Of a DNA stretch of 64,000 bases, positions 33,493-42,677 are shown in pieces. The stretch's first letter is position 1. Each line of letters starts with the position of its first letter. The notes beneath the pieces are model-generated. The model did no database searches and had not been told where the DNA came from. It saw nothing but the letters and a program-made list of their open reading frames with translations. A program made the translations under genes and the position numbers. The stretch is taken from NCBI GenBank assembly GCA_003279775.1, contig QCGW01000003.1, positions 1 through 64,000 on the forward strand, given 5' to 3'. This DNA comes from Pelagibacteraceae bacterium AG-390-A23 (GTDB taxonomy: Bacteria; Pseudomonadota; Alphaproteobacteria; Pelagibacterales; Pelagibacteraceae).

Positions 33493-35363
33493 GATCTTTT
33501 TTGTAAAAAGCTAACAATTCCCCCAAAGGATATTAGAATTACTGATAACCAGATCCATAGCATAAATGGTTTAACTTGGTATCTTACGTTGAAAAAATCT
33601 TGATTTTGAACCAGATTAATTACAATAAATTTATCTGACATAAGTGTTGTTTTAATATCAGCTTCACTTGTGGCAATGACGGGTTGATTATAAATTCTTA
33701 GCTCTGGCAAAAATCTATCCTCTTCACCATTTAAATTACTTATAGAAAAATTCGCAACAATAGCATTATAATTTTTTTCTTTTTTCTGATCAACACTTTC
33801 AAAAACTATCTTAGTTTTCGAATTTTCAAAAGTTTCACCGACCTTAAGATTTGTTATAATTTCGGTTGCAAATATATTGTTAAATAAAATACTTAGGATC
33901 AGTAAACTAAATCCAAAATGAGCAATATTTTGTGAAATATTTTTGTATTTTTTTACAAAAAAATCTCTTAACGTCATAAAGAATAAATAAAGCGCACTCG
34001 ATATCAAAATTGTATTTATTAAAATATTTTGATTAAAATTTTTTAATACTAAAAATGCTAATAAAATTGAGATAATCAAAAAAGAAATTAAATAAATCTT
34101 ATCTTCTAGTTGAGATTTGATCCATTTTAATTTTGGACCTATCGCCATCATAAGTAAAAATGGAATTAAAAATGGAATTAACAATTTATGATAAAATGGT
34201 GGTCCGACAGAAATTTTTTGAGAAGAAATTACATCTAAAAAAATTGGATAAACAGTACCTATTAATACAACTGATAAAAAATACATCATGAACCAATTAT
34301 TAATTAATATTGAAGTCTCTTTGCTCAACCAAAAAAAACTATGAGATTTTCTGTCATTATCTTTATGAAAAAAGAAAAAAATTAAAATAGATAAAAAAAT
34401 CAAAATGAATAGAAAAACAAGAATAAATAAACCTCTTTCAGGATCATTTGCAAATGTATGAACTGAATTTAAAATTCCCGATCTTACCAAAAATGTTCCA
34501 CACATGCTTAATGTAAATGTTGCAATAGAAAGAATTATTACCCATGAAGTTAAAATAGATTTTTTTTCTAATACTAAAATACAATGCAAAAGAGTGGTTA
34601 ATGCAAGCCACGGCATTAGAGAAACATTCTCAACTGGATCCCAAAACCAAAAACCTCCCCAGCCCAATTCGTAATAAGCCCAAATTGATCCAAGCAGTAT
34701 TCCTAAGGTCAAAAATATCCACGAAATTAAGATCCATTTTTTTATATGGGATGCCCAACTAGTAGAAATAATTTTTAAACTTGTTGCTGCCAAAACAGAT
34801 GAAAAAATAATTGAAGAACCAACATAGCCTAAATATAAAACAGGCGGATGAATTGCTAATGCAGGGTCTTGTAAAATTGGGTTTAATCCAAGACCTTCAG
34901 TAGGTATTGGAAAAATATAATTAAATGGATTTGATGTTTTGATTAAAAATAAAAAGAAACCAACTATTATTATTTGTTGAAAAACTAGAGTTAATATTTT
35001 GTATTTTACTGGTTGATTTTTAGTCCTAACTAAAAATAAGAAAATAAATAAAGTTAAAACAAGTAACCATAATAATAAACTACCTTCATGATTCCCCCAA
35101 GTTCCACTTATTTTGTAAAATAATGGTTTGGTAGTGTGAGAATTATTAAATACTGTTTCATTACTAAAATCAGAAATAACAAAAGAAAAAATCAAACACA
35201 AAAAACTAATAACAACGAAAAATAATTGTAAAAATGTAAATGATAATATTTTGGTATCTAATATGTTTGAGTTGTTAAAATTTTTATATGAAAAATAAAA
35301 TAATGATAATCCAATAATTAATCCTATTATTAATGAATAATATCCAATAAGACTATAGATCAA
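33489..35363 (-). CDS. ccmF: Haem lyase subunit CcmF
   Basis: Large integral-membrane subunit of the cytochrome c haem lyase; 624 residues and about 15 hydrophobic segments. The tryptophan-rich haem-binding motif is WGGFWFWDPVENVSLMPW (about 228-245) and an HxxHP-like PALAIHPPVLYLGY precedes it. It follows ccmE by 1 base and overlaps ccmG by 4. Confidence 0.95.
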   Translation of the reverse strand: MIYSLIGYYSLIIGLIIGLSLFYFSYKNFNNSNILDTKILSFTFLQLFFVVISFLCLIFSFVISDFSNETVFNNSHTTKPLFYKISGTWGNHEGSLLLWLLVLTLFIFLFLVRTKNQPVKYKILTLVFQQIIIVGFFLFLIKTSNPFNYIFPIPTEGLGLNPILQDPALAIHPPVLYLGYVGSSIIFSSVLAATSLKIISTSWASHIKKWILISWIFLTLGILLGSIWAYYELGWGGFWFWDPVENVSLMPWLALTTLLHCILVLEKKSILTSWVIILSIATFTLSMCGTFLVRSGILNSVHTFANDPERGLFILVFLFILIFLSILIFFFFHKDNDRKSHSFFWLSKETSILINNWFMMYFLSVVLIGTVYPIFLDVISSQKISVGPPFYHKLLIPFLIPFLLMMAIGPKLKWIKSQLEDKIYLISFLIISILLAFLVLKNFNQNILINTILISSALYLFFMTLRDFFVKKYKNISQNIAHFGFSLLILSILFNNIFATEIITNLKVGETFENSKTKIVFESVDQKKEKNYNAIVANFSISNLNGEEDRFLPELRIYNQPVIATSEADIKTTLMSDKFIVINLVQNQDFFNVRYQVKPFMLWIWLSVILISFGGIVSFLQKRS

Positions 35364-35364
35364 T

Positions 35365-35784
35365 TTATTTTTCTCCCAATGCTTCTTTTACCTCTGGCGG
35401 CATATAATTTTCGTCGTGCTTCGCTAAAATTTTTGTTGCGGAAAAAAAATTTCTATCTTTCAAAAAACCCTCTGCAACAACCCCTTTTCCTTCAGCAAAT
35501 AAATTTGGTACTGCTCCTGAGTAAGTAACATTTATTTCATTTTTAAAGTCAGTAATTATAAAATTAACTTCATTTGAACTTATGGAAATAGAGTTTTTTT
35601 TAACCATTCCTCCAACTCTTATTTTGCTTTTATCTATTTCAGAAAGTGATTTTATTTCAGAAGGAGATTGAAAATATACAACATTTTCTTCTAATGATTT
35701 TAAAATCAAAAATGTTGTTAAAATTAAAGTAATTAAGATTATTACTACAAACAAAAATCTTAATTTAACTTTTCGACCATACAT
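35365..35784 (-). CDS. ccmE: Haem chaperone CcmE
   Basis: Periplasmic haem carrier of 139 residues, anchored by one N-terminal helix (8-28). The covalent haem-binding His123 and coordinating Tyr127 lie in [12 protein letters not shown]. The beta-barrel OB-fold part contains [10 protein letters not shown] and VVAEG. It lies between ccmD and ccmF. Confidence 0.95.
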   Translation of the reverse strand: MYGRKVKLRFLFVVIILITLILTTFLILKSLEENVVYFQSPSEIKSLSEIDKSKIRVGGMVKKNSISISSNEVNFIITDFKNEINVTYSGAVPNLFAEGKGVVAEGFLKDRNFFSATKILAKHDENYMPPEVKEALGEK

Positions 35785-35794
35785 GGTTTAAAAG

Positions 35795-36022
35795 TTAATT
35801 ATTTGTTACGTTTGCTAAAATTTCTTTATTTATTCTTTGTGATTTTGCAGAATTAGCTTGCTCAGTAGTAAGTAATCCAAATTTAGCAACAAATTTGTTT
35901 TGTTCTTTAACAAATTGCATTTTAGTTACCAAATATAAACCTAGGAAACTTAATAAGGTAAAGCTAAAAGCAGATAACACGTACACTGCATATCCATTCA
36001 TAAAAAGTAATTCATTTATCAT
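35795..36022 (-). CDS. ccmD: Haem exporter subunit CcmD
   Basis: A 75-residue single-helix membrane protein that helps release haem-loaded CcmE. The motif NGYAVYVLSAFSFTLLSFLGLYL (about 9-31) is a transmembrane helix beginning as in CcmD, and the tail is charged. Its identity is supported mainly by position between ccmC (4-base overlap) and ccmE. It is somewhat longer than the E. coli CcmD. Confidence 0.85.
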   Translation of the reverse strand: MINELLFMNGYAVYVLSAFSFTLLSFLGLYLVTKMQFVKEQNKFVAKFGLLTTEQANSAKSQRINKEILANVTNN

Positions 36023-36726
36023 AATCTATCTAAGCCTTTATTTTTAATTTTTATCAGTTCTGTATTATATTTCATTAAGAAAATTAACAATGAAAAAAGA
36101 GCAAATGCCGCAGTCATTATCAATAATGGGTAAAGCATTGATGAATGGATTGAGCTTTTTGACAAAATATTAATCGATGCAGGTTGATGGAGTGTATTCC
36201 ACCAATCAACTGAGTACTTTATAATTGGAACATTAATAATTCCTAAAATAGTTATAAAAGTTGAAATCTTATAGACTTTTTCTTCCTTATCATAAATTCT
36301 CCATACAATTAAATACATTGCATAGAACAAAGCTAATATTAGCATTGAAGTAATTCTTGCATCCCAAGCCCACCATGTTCCCCAAGTTGGTTTTCCCCAA
36401 ATTGATCCTGTAACTAAAGCTATAATATTAAAAACAAATCCTGAAGGAGCTAAACTTTTAGAGATTAAAAAAAAGTTTTTGTTTCTAAATACAAAACCAC
36501 AAATAGATAACAAAGTTATAGAAGAAAATATTCCAAGTGAAATCCAAGCGGCAGGAACATGAACATACATAATCCTAACTGCATCACTTTGTTTATAATC
36601 TTCAGGCGATATAATTAATGCTTCAACTAAACCAACACTTAATACAACAATAAACAAAAATAAAACGTATTTAGGTGCTTTTGACGTGATTTTGAAAATC
36701 TTGTTAGGTTCAAAAAGTTTAAACAT
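36019..36726 (-). CDS. ccmC: Haem exporter protein CcmC
   Basis: Six-helix membrane protein of 235 residues that loads haem onto CcmE. The haem-handling tryptophan-rich motif WGTWWAWDARITSM (about 121-134) and periplasmic histidines (MYVHVPAAW and LHQPAS) are intact. It is the first gene of the ccmCDEFGH run. ccmA and ccmB are not in the window. A 179-base gap with an inverted repeat lies upstream. Confidence 0.94.
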   Translation of the reverse strand: MFKLFEPNKIFKITSKAPKYVLFLFIVVLSVGLVEALIISPEDYKQSDAVRIMYVHVPAAWISLGIFSSITLLSICGFVFRNKNFFLISKSLAPSGFVFNIIALVTGSIWGKPTWGTWWAWDARITSMLILALFYAMYLIVWRIYDKEEKVYKISTFITILGIINVPIIKYSVDWWNTLHQPASINILSKSSIHSSMLYPLLIMTAAFALFSLLIFLMKYNTELIKIKNKGLDRL

Positions 36727-36905
36727 ATTTTAATTTAGAATTTTTTTTGGTGATTTCTATTATGAAATAGTTTTCTGATCAAGAATGCAGAGGGGAGATA
36801 ATAAGATTGAAATTAACGTTTAACACTCTTGACCAGAAGATACTAAAAATATAGCTAATTTGTATGGCCTAGATTTGAGCTAAATGTGGTTGAATGATGG
36901 TTGCC
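36727..36905 (-). other. 179-base intergenic region with long-range inverted repeat
   Basis: The largest gene-free gap in this window. It holds near-complementary 12-base arms TTCTGATCAAGA (36773-36784) and TCTTGACCAGAA (36827-36838), one G-U-type mismatch, separated by 42 bases, and a small hairpin CTATT-ATGA-AATAG nearer ccmC. Its GC content is higher than in nearby gaps. I find no credible short open frame. Either an uncharacterised small RNA or a structured 5' UTR of the ccm operon is possible; also the ccmC promoter must be here. Confidence 0.4.
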
Positions 36906-37226
36906 TTAATTAGAGAGCTTGAAATAACTAGATCCTTTTTTTCCTGAAAAAATCTCTTCAATTAAAGGGTGTTTTATTGGTTCATCAGAGTCATCCATCA
37001 GCAAATTTTGCTCAGAAACATAAGCTTCATAAGTTATCTCATCATTTTCTGCTAATAAGTGATAAAATGGTTGATCTTTTCTTGGTCTAACATTTTTTGG
37101 AATAGACTGATACCATTCTTCAGAATTATTAAACTCAAAATCAACATCATAAATCACACCTCTAAATTCAAAGTGTTTATGTTTTACAATGTCTCCAATT
37201 GAAAATTTAGCTTTTTGAACTGGCAT
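36906..37226 (-). CDS. hspQ: Heat shock protein HspQ (YccV family)
   Basis: A 106-residue protein of the HspQ/YccV family, described as hemimethylated-DNA binding and as an adaptor that helps the Lon protease. The family pattern is KFSIGDIVKHKHFEFRGVIYDVD near the N terminus, then EEWYQSIPKNVRPRKDQPFYHLLAE and the C-terminal YVSEQNL. It is divergent from yciB and not obviously part of the ccm operon downstream. Confidence 0.9.
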   Translation of the reverse strand: MPVQKAKFSIGDIVKHKHFEFRGVIYDVDFEFNNSEEWYQSIPKNVRPRKDQPFYHLLAENDEITYEAYVSEQNLLMDDSDEPIKHPLIEEIFSGKKGSSYFKLSN

Positions 37227-37313
37227 TGTTCTTAGTATGGGTATTTAGAAATAAAAATCAATGCTAAAAATATAAATGTTTTGTGATGTGGCAAATATGT
37301 TAATATCTTTTAA

Positions 37314-37865
37314 GTGAATAAATCTTTTTTAAAATTTGTTACTGATTTCGGTCCTTTAGCAATATTTTTTTTCTATTATTACAATAGTGATAAAAATTTA
37401 TCTGTAGCAATACCTCCACTAATAGTTGCAACTTTAGTTGCATTAGCAGTAGTTTGGTTTTTTGAAAAAAAAATTCCTCCAATGCCTTTGGTAAGTGGAA
37501 TTTTAATTACTTTTTTTGGTGGATTAACAATCTACTTTAATGATCCTATATTTATTTACGTTAAACCAACTATCATTAACATTATGTTTGCTCTTGCGTT
37601 ATTTTTTGGGAAATATTTTACCAATGAACCTATTCTTAAAAAAATTATGGGTAAATCTATTCCTCTAACTGATATTGGTTGGGAAATTCTTAATAAACGA
37701 TGGATGTATTTTTTCTTTGGTCTTGCTTTACTAAATGAAATTATTTGGAGAACTCAGACAGAAGAATTTTGGGTTAATTTTAAAGTATGGGGAATGCTTC
37801 CAATAACAATAATTTTTACAGGGTTTCAGGTACCATTAATTAATAAACATAAGATTGATGCGTAG
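37314..37865 (+). CDS. yciB: Inner membrane septation protein A (YciB/IspZ)
   Basis: Polytopic inner-membrane protein of 183 residues with five hydrophobic helices. YciB affects envelope integrity and division. Family signatures are LKFVTDFGPLAIFFFYYY at the start, then PNDPIF-like FNDPIFIYVKPT and LNEIIWRTQTEEFWVNFKVWG near the end. The start codon is GTG. It overlaps DUF2794 gene by 8 bases, an arrangement common in alphaproteobacteria. Confidence 0.92.
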   Translation: MNKSFLKFVTDFGPLAIFFFYYYNSDKNLSVAIPPLIVATLVALAVVWFFEKKIPPMPLVSGILITFFGGLTIYFNDPIFIYVKPTIINIMFALALFFGKYFTNEPILKKIMGKSIPLTDIGWEILNKRWMYFFFGLALLNEIIWRTQTEEFWVNFKVWGMLPITIIFTGFQVPLINKHKIDA

Positions 37866-38202
37866 TAATTTAAAATTAGTAGTAAATAATCCGCATAATA
37901 AAATAGAAGAAAAACATTTTTTTGAAAAAGATGAGCTAAAAATTATATTAGACTTATATGCTAAGATGGTTTCTGAAGGTTCTTGGAAAGATTACGGTTT
38001 AAGTATTTCAAGTAAACAAGTGGGGTTTAGTGTTTTTAGAAATGCTACTGAAAATGCCCTTTATAAAATTTGCAAAAATTTTAGGCCTAAAAATAAAAGT
38101 CTTAAATATTTGATTACTGATACAAGTGGTAAAATACTAAAAAATTCTTACGATCTAAGAATTTTATTAAAAAATACCAACTGGAAGAAACTTCAAAAAT
38201 AA
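37858..38202 (+). CDS. DUF2794 family protein
   Basis: A 114-residue alphaproteobacterial protein of unknown function. It begins MRSNLKLVV and has a charged KDELKIILDLYAKMVSEGSWKDYGLS segment and a C-terminal FRPKNKSLKYLITDTSGKIL, the typical DUF2794 pattern. The ATG at 37858 is chosen over a TTG three bases earlier. It is translationally coupled to yciB and convergent with the Bax-inhibitor-1 gene. Confidence 0.85.
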   Translation: MRSNLKLVVNNPHNKIEEKHFFEKDELKIILDLYAKMVSEGSWKDYGLSISSKQVGFSVFRNATENALYKICKNFRPKNKSLKYLITDTSGKILKNSYDLRILLKNTNWKKLQK

Positions 38203-38204
38203 AT

Positions 38205-38966
38205 TTATCTTCTTTGCCCAAATAATCTTAACAACATTATAAATAAATTAATAAAATCTAGATATAAAGTTAAAGCACCCATCACAGCTTTCTTGCCCAT
38301 TAACTCACCTGAGTCTGAAGCAACATACATATTTTTGATTTTTTGAGTGTCATAAGCTGTTAAACCAACAAATATTAAAACACCTAAAATTGAAATCACA
38401 AAATACATCATAGAAGATTTCATAAAGATATTAACAATTGAAGCTATAATTATTCCAATTAGACCCATCATTAAAAAAGATCCAAACTTTGTAAGATCTC
38501 TTTTAGTTGTGTATCCATAAATACTCATCGCTCCAAATGTTGCAGATGTAATAAAGAAAACTCTAGTTACACTCATTCCAGTGTAAACTAATAATATTGA
38601 AGATAAAGATAGACCCATCAAAGCTGCAAAAACCCAAAACGTAGTTTGTGCTTTTGATGCACTCATCTTATTAATTCCAAAACTCATGTAAAAAACGATA
38701 CCTAGAGGTGCTAACATTACAAGCCATTTAAGACCTGATAAATAAATTGCATTCCCCATCTGCGTTAGACCAACGATTGAACCTGCATCATTAGTAACAA
38801 CAGACATTTTAAATGTTAATAGTGCTACTATTCCAGTTAGCAATATACCTGTTGCCATGTAGTTATAAACTTTTAGCATGTAGGCTCTTAAGCCTTCATC
38901 CATTACAGCAGCCGATTGTTGTGCTGCTTTTGCTCTATTTAGTATTCCGTTTTTATCAAATTCCAT
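38205..38966 (-). CDS. Bax inhibitor-1 / YccA family membrane protein
   Basis: A 253-residue protein with seven predicted transmembrane helices. The family shows GIxxxGxVA-like GILLTGIVAL, the TLRFTGMSxxxxF-like YTGMSVTRVFFITSATFG in the middle and the C-terminal LTAYDTQKIK with a conserved aspartate. Members act as pH-sensitive calcium leaks or as FtsH modulators (YccA). It stands alone; the divergent aldo/keto reductase follows. Confidence 0.92.
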   Translation of the reverse strand: MEFDKNGILNRAKAAQQSAAVMDEGLRAYMLKVYNYMATGILLTGIVALLTFKMSVVTNDAGSIVGLTQMGNAIYLSGLKWLVMLAPLGIVFYMSFGINKMSASKAQTTFWVFAALMGLSLSSILLVYTGMSVTRVFFITSATFGAMSIYGYTTKRDLTKFGSFLMMGLIGIIIASIVNIFMKSSMMYFVISILGVLIFVGLTAYDTQKIKNMYVASDSGELMGKKAVMGALTLYLDFINLFIMLLRLFGQRR

Positions 38967-39045
38967 AATGAGTAATATATATATTCTTTTACTAATTATT
39001 CAAGATACCTTAAAAGATTAACAAAAATTTAACTTAATATTTCTA

Positions 39046-40080
39046 ATGAATTACAAAAATTTAGGTAATACCAATATTAAAGTAAGTACAATTTGTCTCG
39101 GTACTATGACTTGGGGAGAGCAAAATACTGAACTTGAAGCATTTGAACAAATGGATTTTTCATTAGATCAAGGAGTAAACTTTTGGGACACTGCTGAATT
39201 ATATGCAGTACCACCAAGAAAGGAAACCTATGGTGATACAGAGGAAATTATTGGAAACTGGTTTGAAAAAACAAAAAAAAGAGACAAAGTCATTCTTGCA
39301 ACAAAAGTTGCTGGTCCAGCAAGAGATTATTTAAGAAGTGGAGAAAATAGTTTTACAGGTCCAAACTTAGAAACTGCTTTAAATGACAGTCTTAAAAGAC
39401 TTAAAACTGATTATATAGATTTATATCAACTTCATTGGCCAGAAAGAAATGTAAATAATTTTGGAAGACTTGGTTATGTTCATAAGGAAAATGAATGGAA
39501 TAAATTTGAAGATGTTCTTGCAGAGTTAAATAAATATATTGATCAGGGAAAAATAAGATACGTTGGTTTATCAAATGAGACCCCTTGGGGAGTTTTAAAT
39601 TATCTTCAGTTATCCAAAAATAAAAAGTTGCCAAGAATGATGTCAATCCAAAATCCTTATAGTTTATTAAATAGATCTTACGAAGTTGGACTAGCTGAAG
39701 TTTCTATAAGAGAAAACATTGGCTGCTTAGCTTACTCTCCACTTGCAAGTGGATATTTAAGTGGAAAGTATAGAAATAAAAGTTTTCCTAAAGGATCAAG
39801 AATGGAGAGAGATTTCGATTTCTGGACAAGGTATAGAAAGCCAAATACTGAGGATGCCGTTGAACATTATTATAAAATTAGTGAAAAATTTGGTCTAGAT
39901 ATGAGTCAGATGGCGATAAAATTTTGTGAAATCCAAGACTTTATGACTAGTGTAATAATTGGAGCAACTACAATGGAGCAGTTGAAAACAAATATAGAAA
40001 GTGTAAATGTAAACTTATCTGATGATGTCATTAAAGAAATTAACCACGTACAAACAATTTATCCAAATCCATGTCCATAA
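39046..40080 (+). CDS. Aldo/keto reductase (Tas-like)
   Basis: NADPH-dependent TIM-barrel oxidoreductase of 344 residues. The catalytic tetrad is visible: Asp in FWDTAELY, Tyr in the same segment, Lys in ILATKV and His in YQLHWPE. It resembles E. coli Tas in its length and in the long extra loop after the second strand (NFGRLGYVHKENEW). The substrate is unknown. It overlaps the IalB-like gene by 10 bases and argG follows, so the three may be co-transcribed. Confidence 0.9.
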   Translation: MNYKNLGNTNIKVSTICLGTMTWGEQNTELEAFEQMDFSLDQGVNFWDTAELYAVPPRKETYGDTEEIIGNWFEKTKKRDKVILATKVAGPARDYLRSGENSFTGPNLETALNDSLKRLKTDYIDLYQLHWPERNVNNFGRLGYVHKENEWNKFEDVLAELNKYIDQGKIRYVGLSNETPWGVLNYLQLSKNKKLPRMMSIQNPYSLLNRSYEVGLAEVSIRENIGCLAYSPLASGYLSGKYRNKSFPKGSRMERDFDFWTRYRKPNTEDAVEHYYKISEKFGLDMSQMAIKFCEIQDFMTSVIIGATTMEQLKTNIESVNVNLSDDVIKEINHVQTIYPNPCP

Positions 40081-40583
40081 TTAAAAAAATTACAATATTG
40101 TTAGGAATATTTTTTATAAGTGGTGTTGCTCAAGTTTCAGCTCAGGAAATTAAAAAAATTGGTAAATATAAAGATTGGGAGGCAATGGTCGTTATGGATG
40201 CTGACGGTAAAGTATGCTTTGCGCAATCTTTACCTATTTTGCAAGCACCCAAAACTAATAAAAGAGATGCAAAATTATTTGTAGCATTTAGACCAAACGA
40301 CAATATAAAAAATGAAGTAAGTGTTACCCCGGGTTATGAATTCAACAAAAATAATTCTGTAACAGCTGCTTCAGGGAAAAATAAATTTAAATTTGATATT
40401 AAAGAACAAGGTTTTGCGTGGATTGCGGACAATAAAATCGAATTAAAAATGATCAAACAAATGAGAAAAGGATCTAGAATTATGATCACTGGATACAATC
40501 AACAAGGTTCTCAAACAATTGATCATTACTCATTGCTAGGATTTACTAAAGCGTATAACGCTTCAAGAAAAGCTTGTAGTTAA
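40071..40583 (+). CDS. IalB-like periplasmic protein (invasion associated locus B family)
   Basis: An exported 170-residue protein. The signal peptide MSIIKKITILLGIFFISG ends near VSAQE. The mature protein has the IalB pattern: KDWEAMVV near the start, KVCFAQSLP, LKMIKQMRKGSRI, then GFTKAYNASRKAC with the terminal cysteine, likely paired with the first one. In Bartonella the family is tied to erythrocyte invasion, but homologues occur broadly in free-living alphaproteobacteria where the role is unknown. It overlaps the reductase gene by 10 bases. Confidence 0.85.
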   Translation: MSIIKKITILLGIFFISGVAQVSAQEIKKIGKYKDWEAMVVMDADGKVCFAQSLPILQAPKTNKRDAKLFVAFRPNDNIKNEVSVTPGYEFNKNNSVTAASGKNKFKFDIKEQGFAWIADNKIELKMIKQMRKGSRIMITGYNQQGSQTIDHYSLLGFTKAYNASRKACS

Positions 40584-40587
40584 TTCG

Positions 40588-41775
40588 ATGAAATCAAAAA
40601 AGAAAATTGTTCTAGCTTATTCTGGAGGGCTCGATACTTCTATAATTTTAAAATGGCTTCAAGAAAATTATGATGCAGATGTAATTTGTTATACAGCAGA
40701 TGTTGGACAAGAAATTGATAGAAAAAAAATTATTACCAATGCAAAAAAATTTGGTGTTAAAAATATAATTATTAAAGATTTAAAAGATATTTTTGTTAAG
40801 GATTATGTATATCCCATGATCAGAGGACACGCGATCTATGAGGGTGTTTATTTATTAGGGACATCAATAGCAAGACCTCTTATTGCAAAAGATCAAATAA
40901 GAGTAGCTAAAAAATTTAAAGCCTATGCAGTTTCACATGGAGCAACTGGTAAAGGCAATGACCAAGTTAGATTTGAATTAGGCTATCATTATTTTGGTCC
41001 TAAAATTAAAATTATAGCTCCGTGGAGAATTTGGAAACTAAAATCTAGAACAGACTTAATTAATTATGCAAAAAAACATAGCATAGCTATTCCTAAAGAT
41101 AAAAAAGGTGCACCTCCTTTTTCAGTGGATGATAATTTATTTCATACATCAACTGAAGGTAAGGTTTTAGAAAATCCAAAAAATTCTGCTCCAGAATTTA
41201 TTTTTCAACGAACAGTTTCTCCTGAAAAAGCACCTAACAAACCATCTTTTGTTACTATTAATTTTAAAAATGGTGATCCTTTTGGAATTAATGGAAAAAA
41301 ATTATCTCCAGCTAAATTATTAATAAAGTTAAATGATCTAGCAGGCAAAAATGGAATTGGAAGAGTTGACTTAGTAGAGAATAGATTTTTAGGTATTAAA
41401 TCTAGAGGAGTGTATGAAACACCTGGTGGAACTCTTTTAATAAATGCTCATAGAGCAATTGAGTCTGTTACCTTAGACAAAGAAACTATGCATAAAAAAG
41501 ATCAGATAATGTCTAGATATGCAGAGTTAATTTACAATGGTTATTGGTATTCAAAAGAAAGATTTAAACTTCAAAAAATTGTAGATTTAAAAAGAAGCAA
41601 AGTTAATGGCTCAGTTAAACTTAAATTGTATAAAGGAAATATTACAATTCAATCTAGAGTTACTAATAGCAGCGCTTACTCGATGAAAAAAGTCTCATTT
41701 GAAGAAAATAAGTCATTTAATAAATCTAACGTTGAAAGATTTATCAATTTTCACAAAAAAAAGCTTCGTGCATAG
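40588..41775 (+). CDS. argG: Argininosuccinate synthase
   Basis: ATP-dependent ligase of citrulline and aspartate in arginine synthesis; 395 residues, the usual length. The PP-loop AYSGGLDTS is at residues 9-17, and the family segments GTSIARPLIAK, SHGATGKGNDQVRFELGY and YETPGGTLL are intact. It follows the IalB-like gene after 4 bases. Confidence 0.97.
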   Translation: MKSKKKIVLAYSGGLDTSIILKWLQENYDADVICYTADVGQEIDRKKIITNAKKFGVKNIIIKDLKDIFVKDYVYPMIRGHAIYEGVYLLGTSIARPLIAKDQIRVAKKFKAYAVSHGATGKGNDQVRFELGYHYFGPKIKIIAPWRIWKLKSRTDLINYAKKHSIAIPKDKKGAPPFSVDDNLFHTSTEGKVLENPKNSAPEFIFQRTVSPEKAPNKPSFVTINFKNGDPFGINGKKLSPAKLLIKLNDLAGKNGIGRVDLVENRFLGIKSRGVYETPGGTLLINAHRAIESVTLDKETMHKKDQIMSRYAELIYNGYWYSKERFKLQKIVDLKRSKVNGSVKLKLYKGNITIQSRVTNSSAYSMKKVSFEENKSFNKSNVERFINFHKKKLRA

Positions 41776-41832
41776 GTAGGTTTAGGACAAATTGACATTT
41801 GTTTAAATTACCAAAAATTATATCTTCATTAT

Positions 41833-42291
41833 ATGGAATCAATAAAGAACTGGATGAAAGATGCTGCAAATATTTTATTTGACGATAGTAAAAATGATCT
41901 GCGTGCACTTCCAAAAACAGTTAGACTACAAATTTTATTAGTTCTAAGTTTTATTTGGACCACAGTTTTTAGTTTATATATATTTTCATACACAACTTTT
42001 GCATTTGGATGGGCTGGACTTTTTTTAGCTCATATTGGTTTAATATTTGCTGTTTACATGACGTTTAAACAATTTCATAAAGCAGAAGCAAAATCAGCTA
42101 GTGTTTTTCAAACAAAAAATTTTGATCCTTTTAAAATTATGGTCATCGTGTTTGTAATAGTATTTATATTTGTATTTTCAAAAGGAATTGAAGTTTTAAC
42201 TAGTCCAAATCCAAACTCTTATTCAATTCCTTATGATGGTCCCTTAAAATCTGCAATTGAAAAATGGCTACCATTTAGTAAAGATAAATAA
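41833..42291 (+). CDS. Hypothetical membrane protein
   Basis: A 152-residue protein I cannot assign. Three hydrophobic segments (about 31-50, 55-76 and 101-121) follow an acidic/amphipathic N terminus and are followed by a polar tail with NPNSYSIPYDGPLK. It overlaps the PsiE-family gene by one base (TAATG), so the two probably work or are made together. No catalytic motif seen. Confidence 0.7.
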   Translation: MESIKNWMKDAANILFDDSKNDLRALPKTVRLQILLVLSFIWTTVFSLYIFSYTTFAFGWAGLFLAHIGLIFAVYMTFKQFHKAEAKSASVFQTKNFDPFKIMVIVFVIVFIFVFSKGIEVLTSPNPNSYSIPYDGPLKSAIEKWLPFSKDK

Positions 42292-42671
42292 TGGACAAGA
42301 TAGCGAAAAACTTACAATTAGCTTTAATGGTTATTATCTTAATCAGTACGGTTATTGCTGTTGGTATTGAAATTAAAAACATGTTCACTAACCAATCAGT
42401 TACGCTAGCAGATTTGCTTTTAATGTTTCTATATTTAGAAGTTTTAGCAATGGTAAGAGTTTTTTGGAGCCAACAATCTATAAGTATTACCCTTCCACTT
42501 CTTATTGCAATTACCGCCCTTGCACGATTTATTATTTTGCAAGGTAAAGAAATGGACCCTACTGCACTTGTTTATGAAGCAGTTGCAATTTTATTAATCG
42601 CTGGAGCAATTGTTGTTTTAAGATTAAGACATAGTGACAAATTGGGTCTAAAGAAAAAAAAATCAAAATAA
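42291..42671 (+). CDS. PsiE family membrane protein
   Basis: A 126-residue membrane protein with four predicted helices and a basic KKKKSK tail. The ADLLLMFLYLEVLAMVRVFW region and ALARFIILQ are typical of the phosphate-starvation-inducible PsiE family, whose molecular role is unknown. It is translationally coupled to the hypothetical membrane protein before it. The next gene begins 6 bases later. Confidence 0.8.
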   Translation: MDKIAKNLQLALMVIILISTVIAVGIEIKNMFTNQSVTLADLLLMFLYLEVLAMVRVFWSQQSISITLPLLIAITALARFIILQGKEMDPTALVYEAVAILLIAGAIVVLRLRHSDKLGLKKKKSK

Positions 42672-42677
42672 TTTTAA

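Noticed and set aside
37855..37857. TTG start for the DUF2794 gene
   Set aside because: An ATG follows three bases later and gives the same reading frame.
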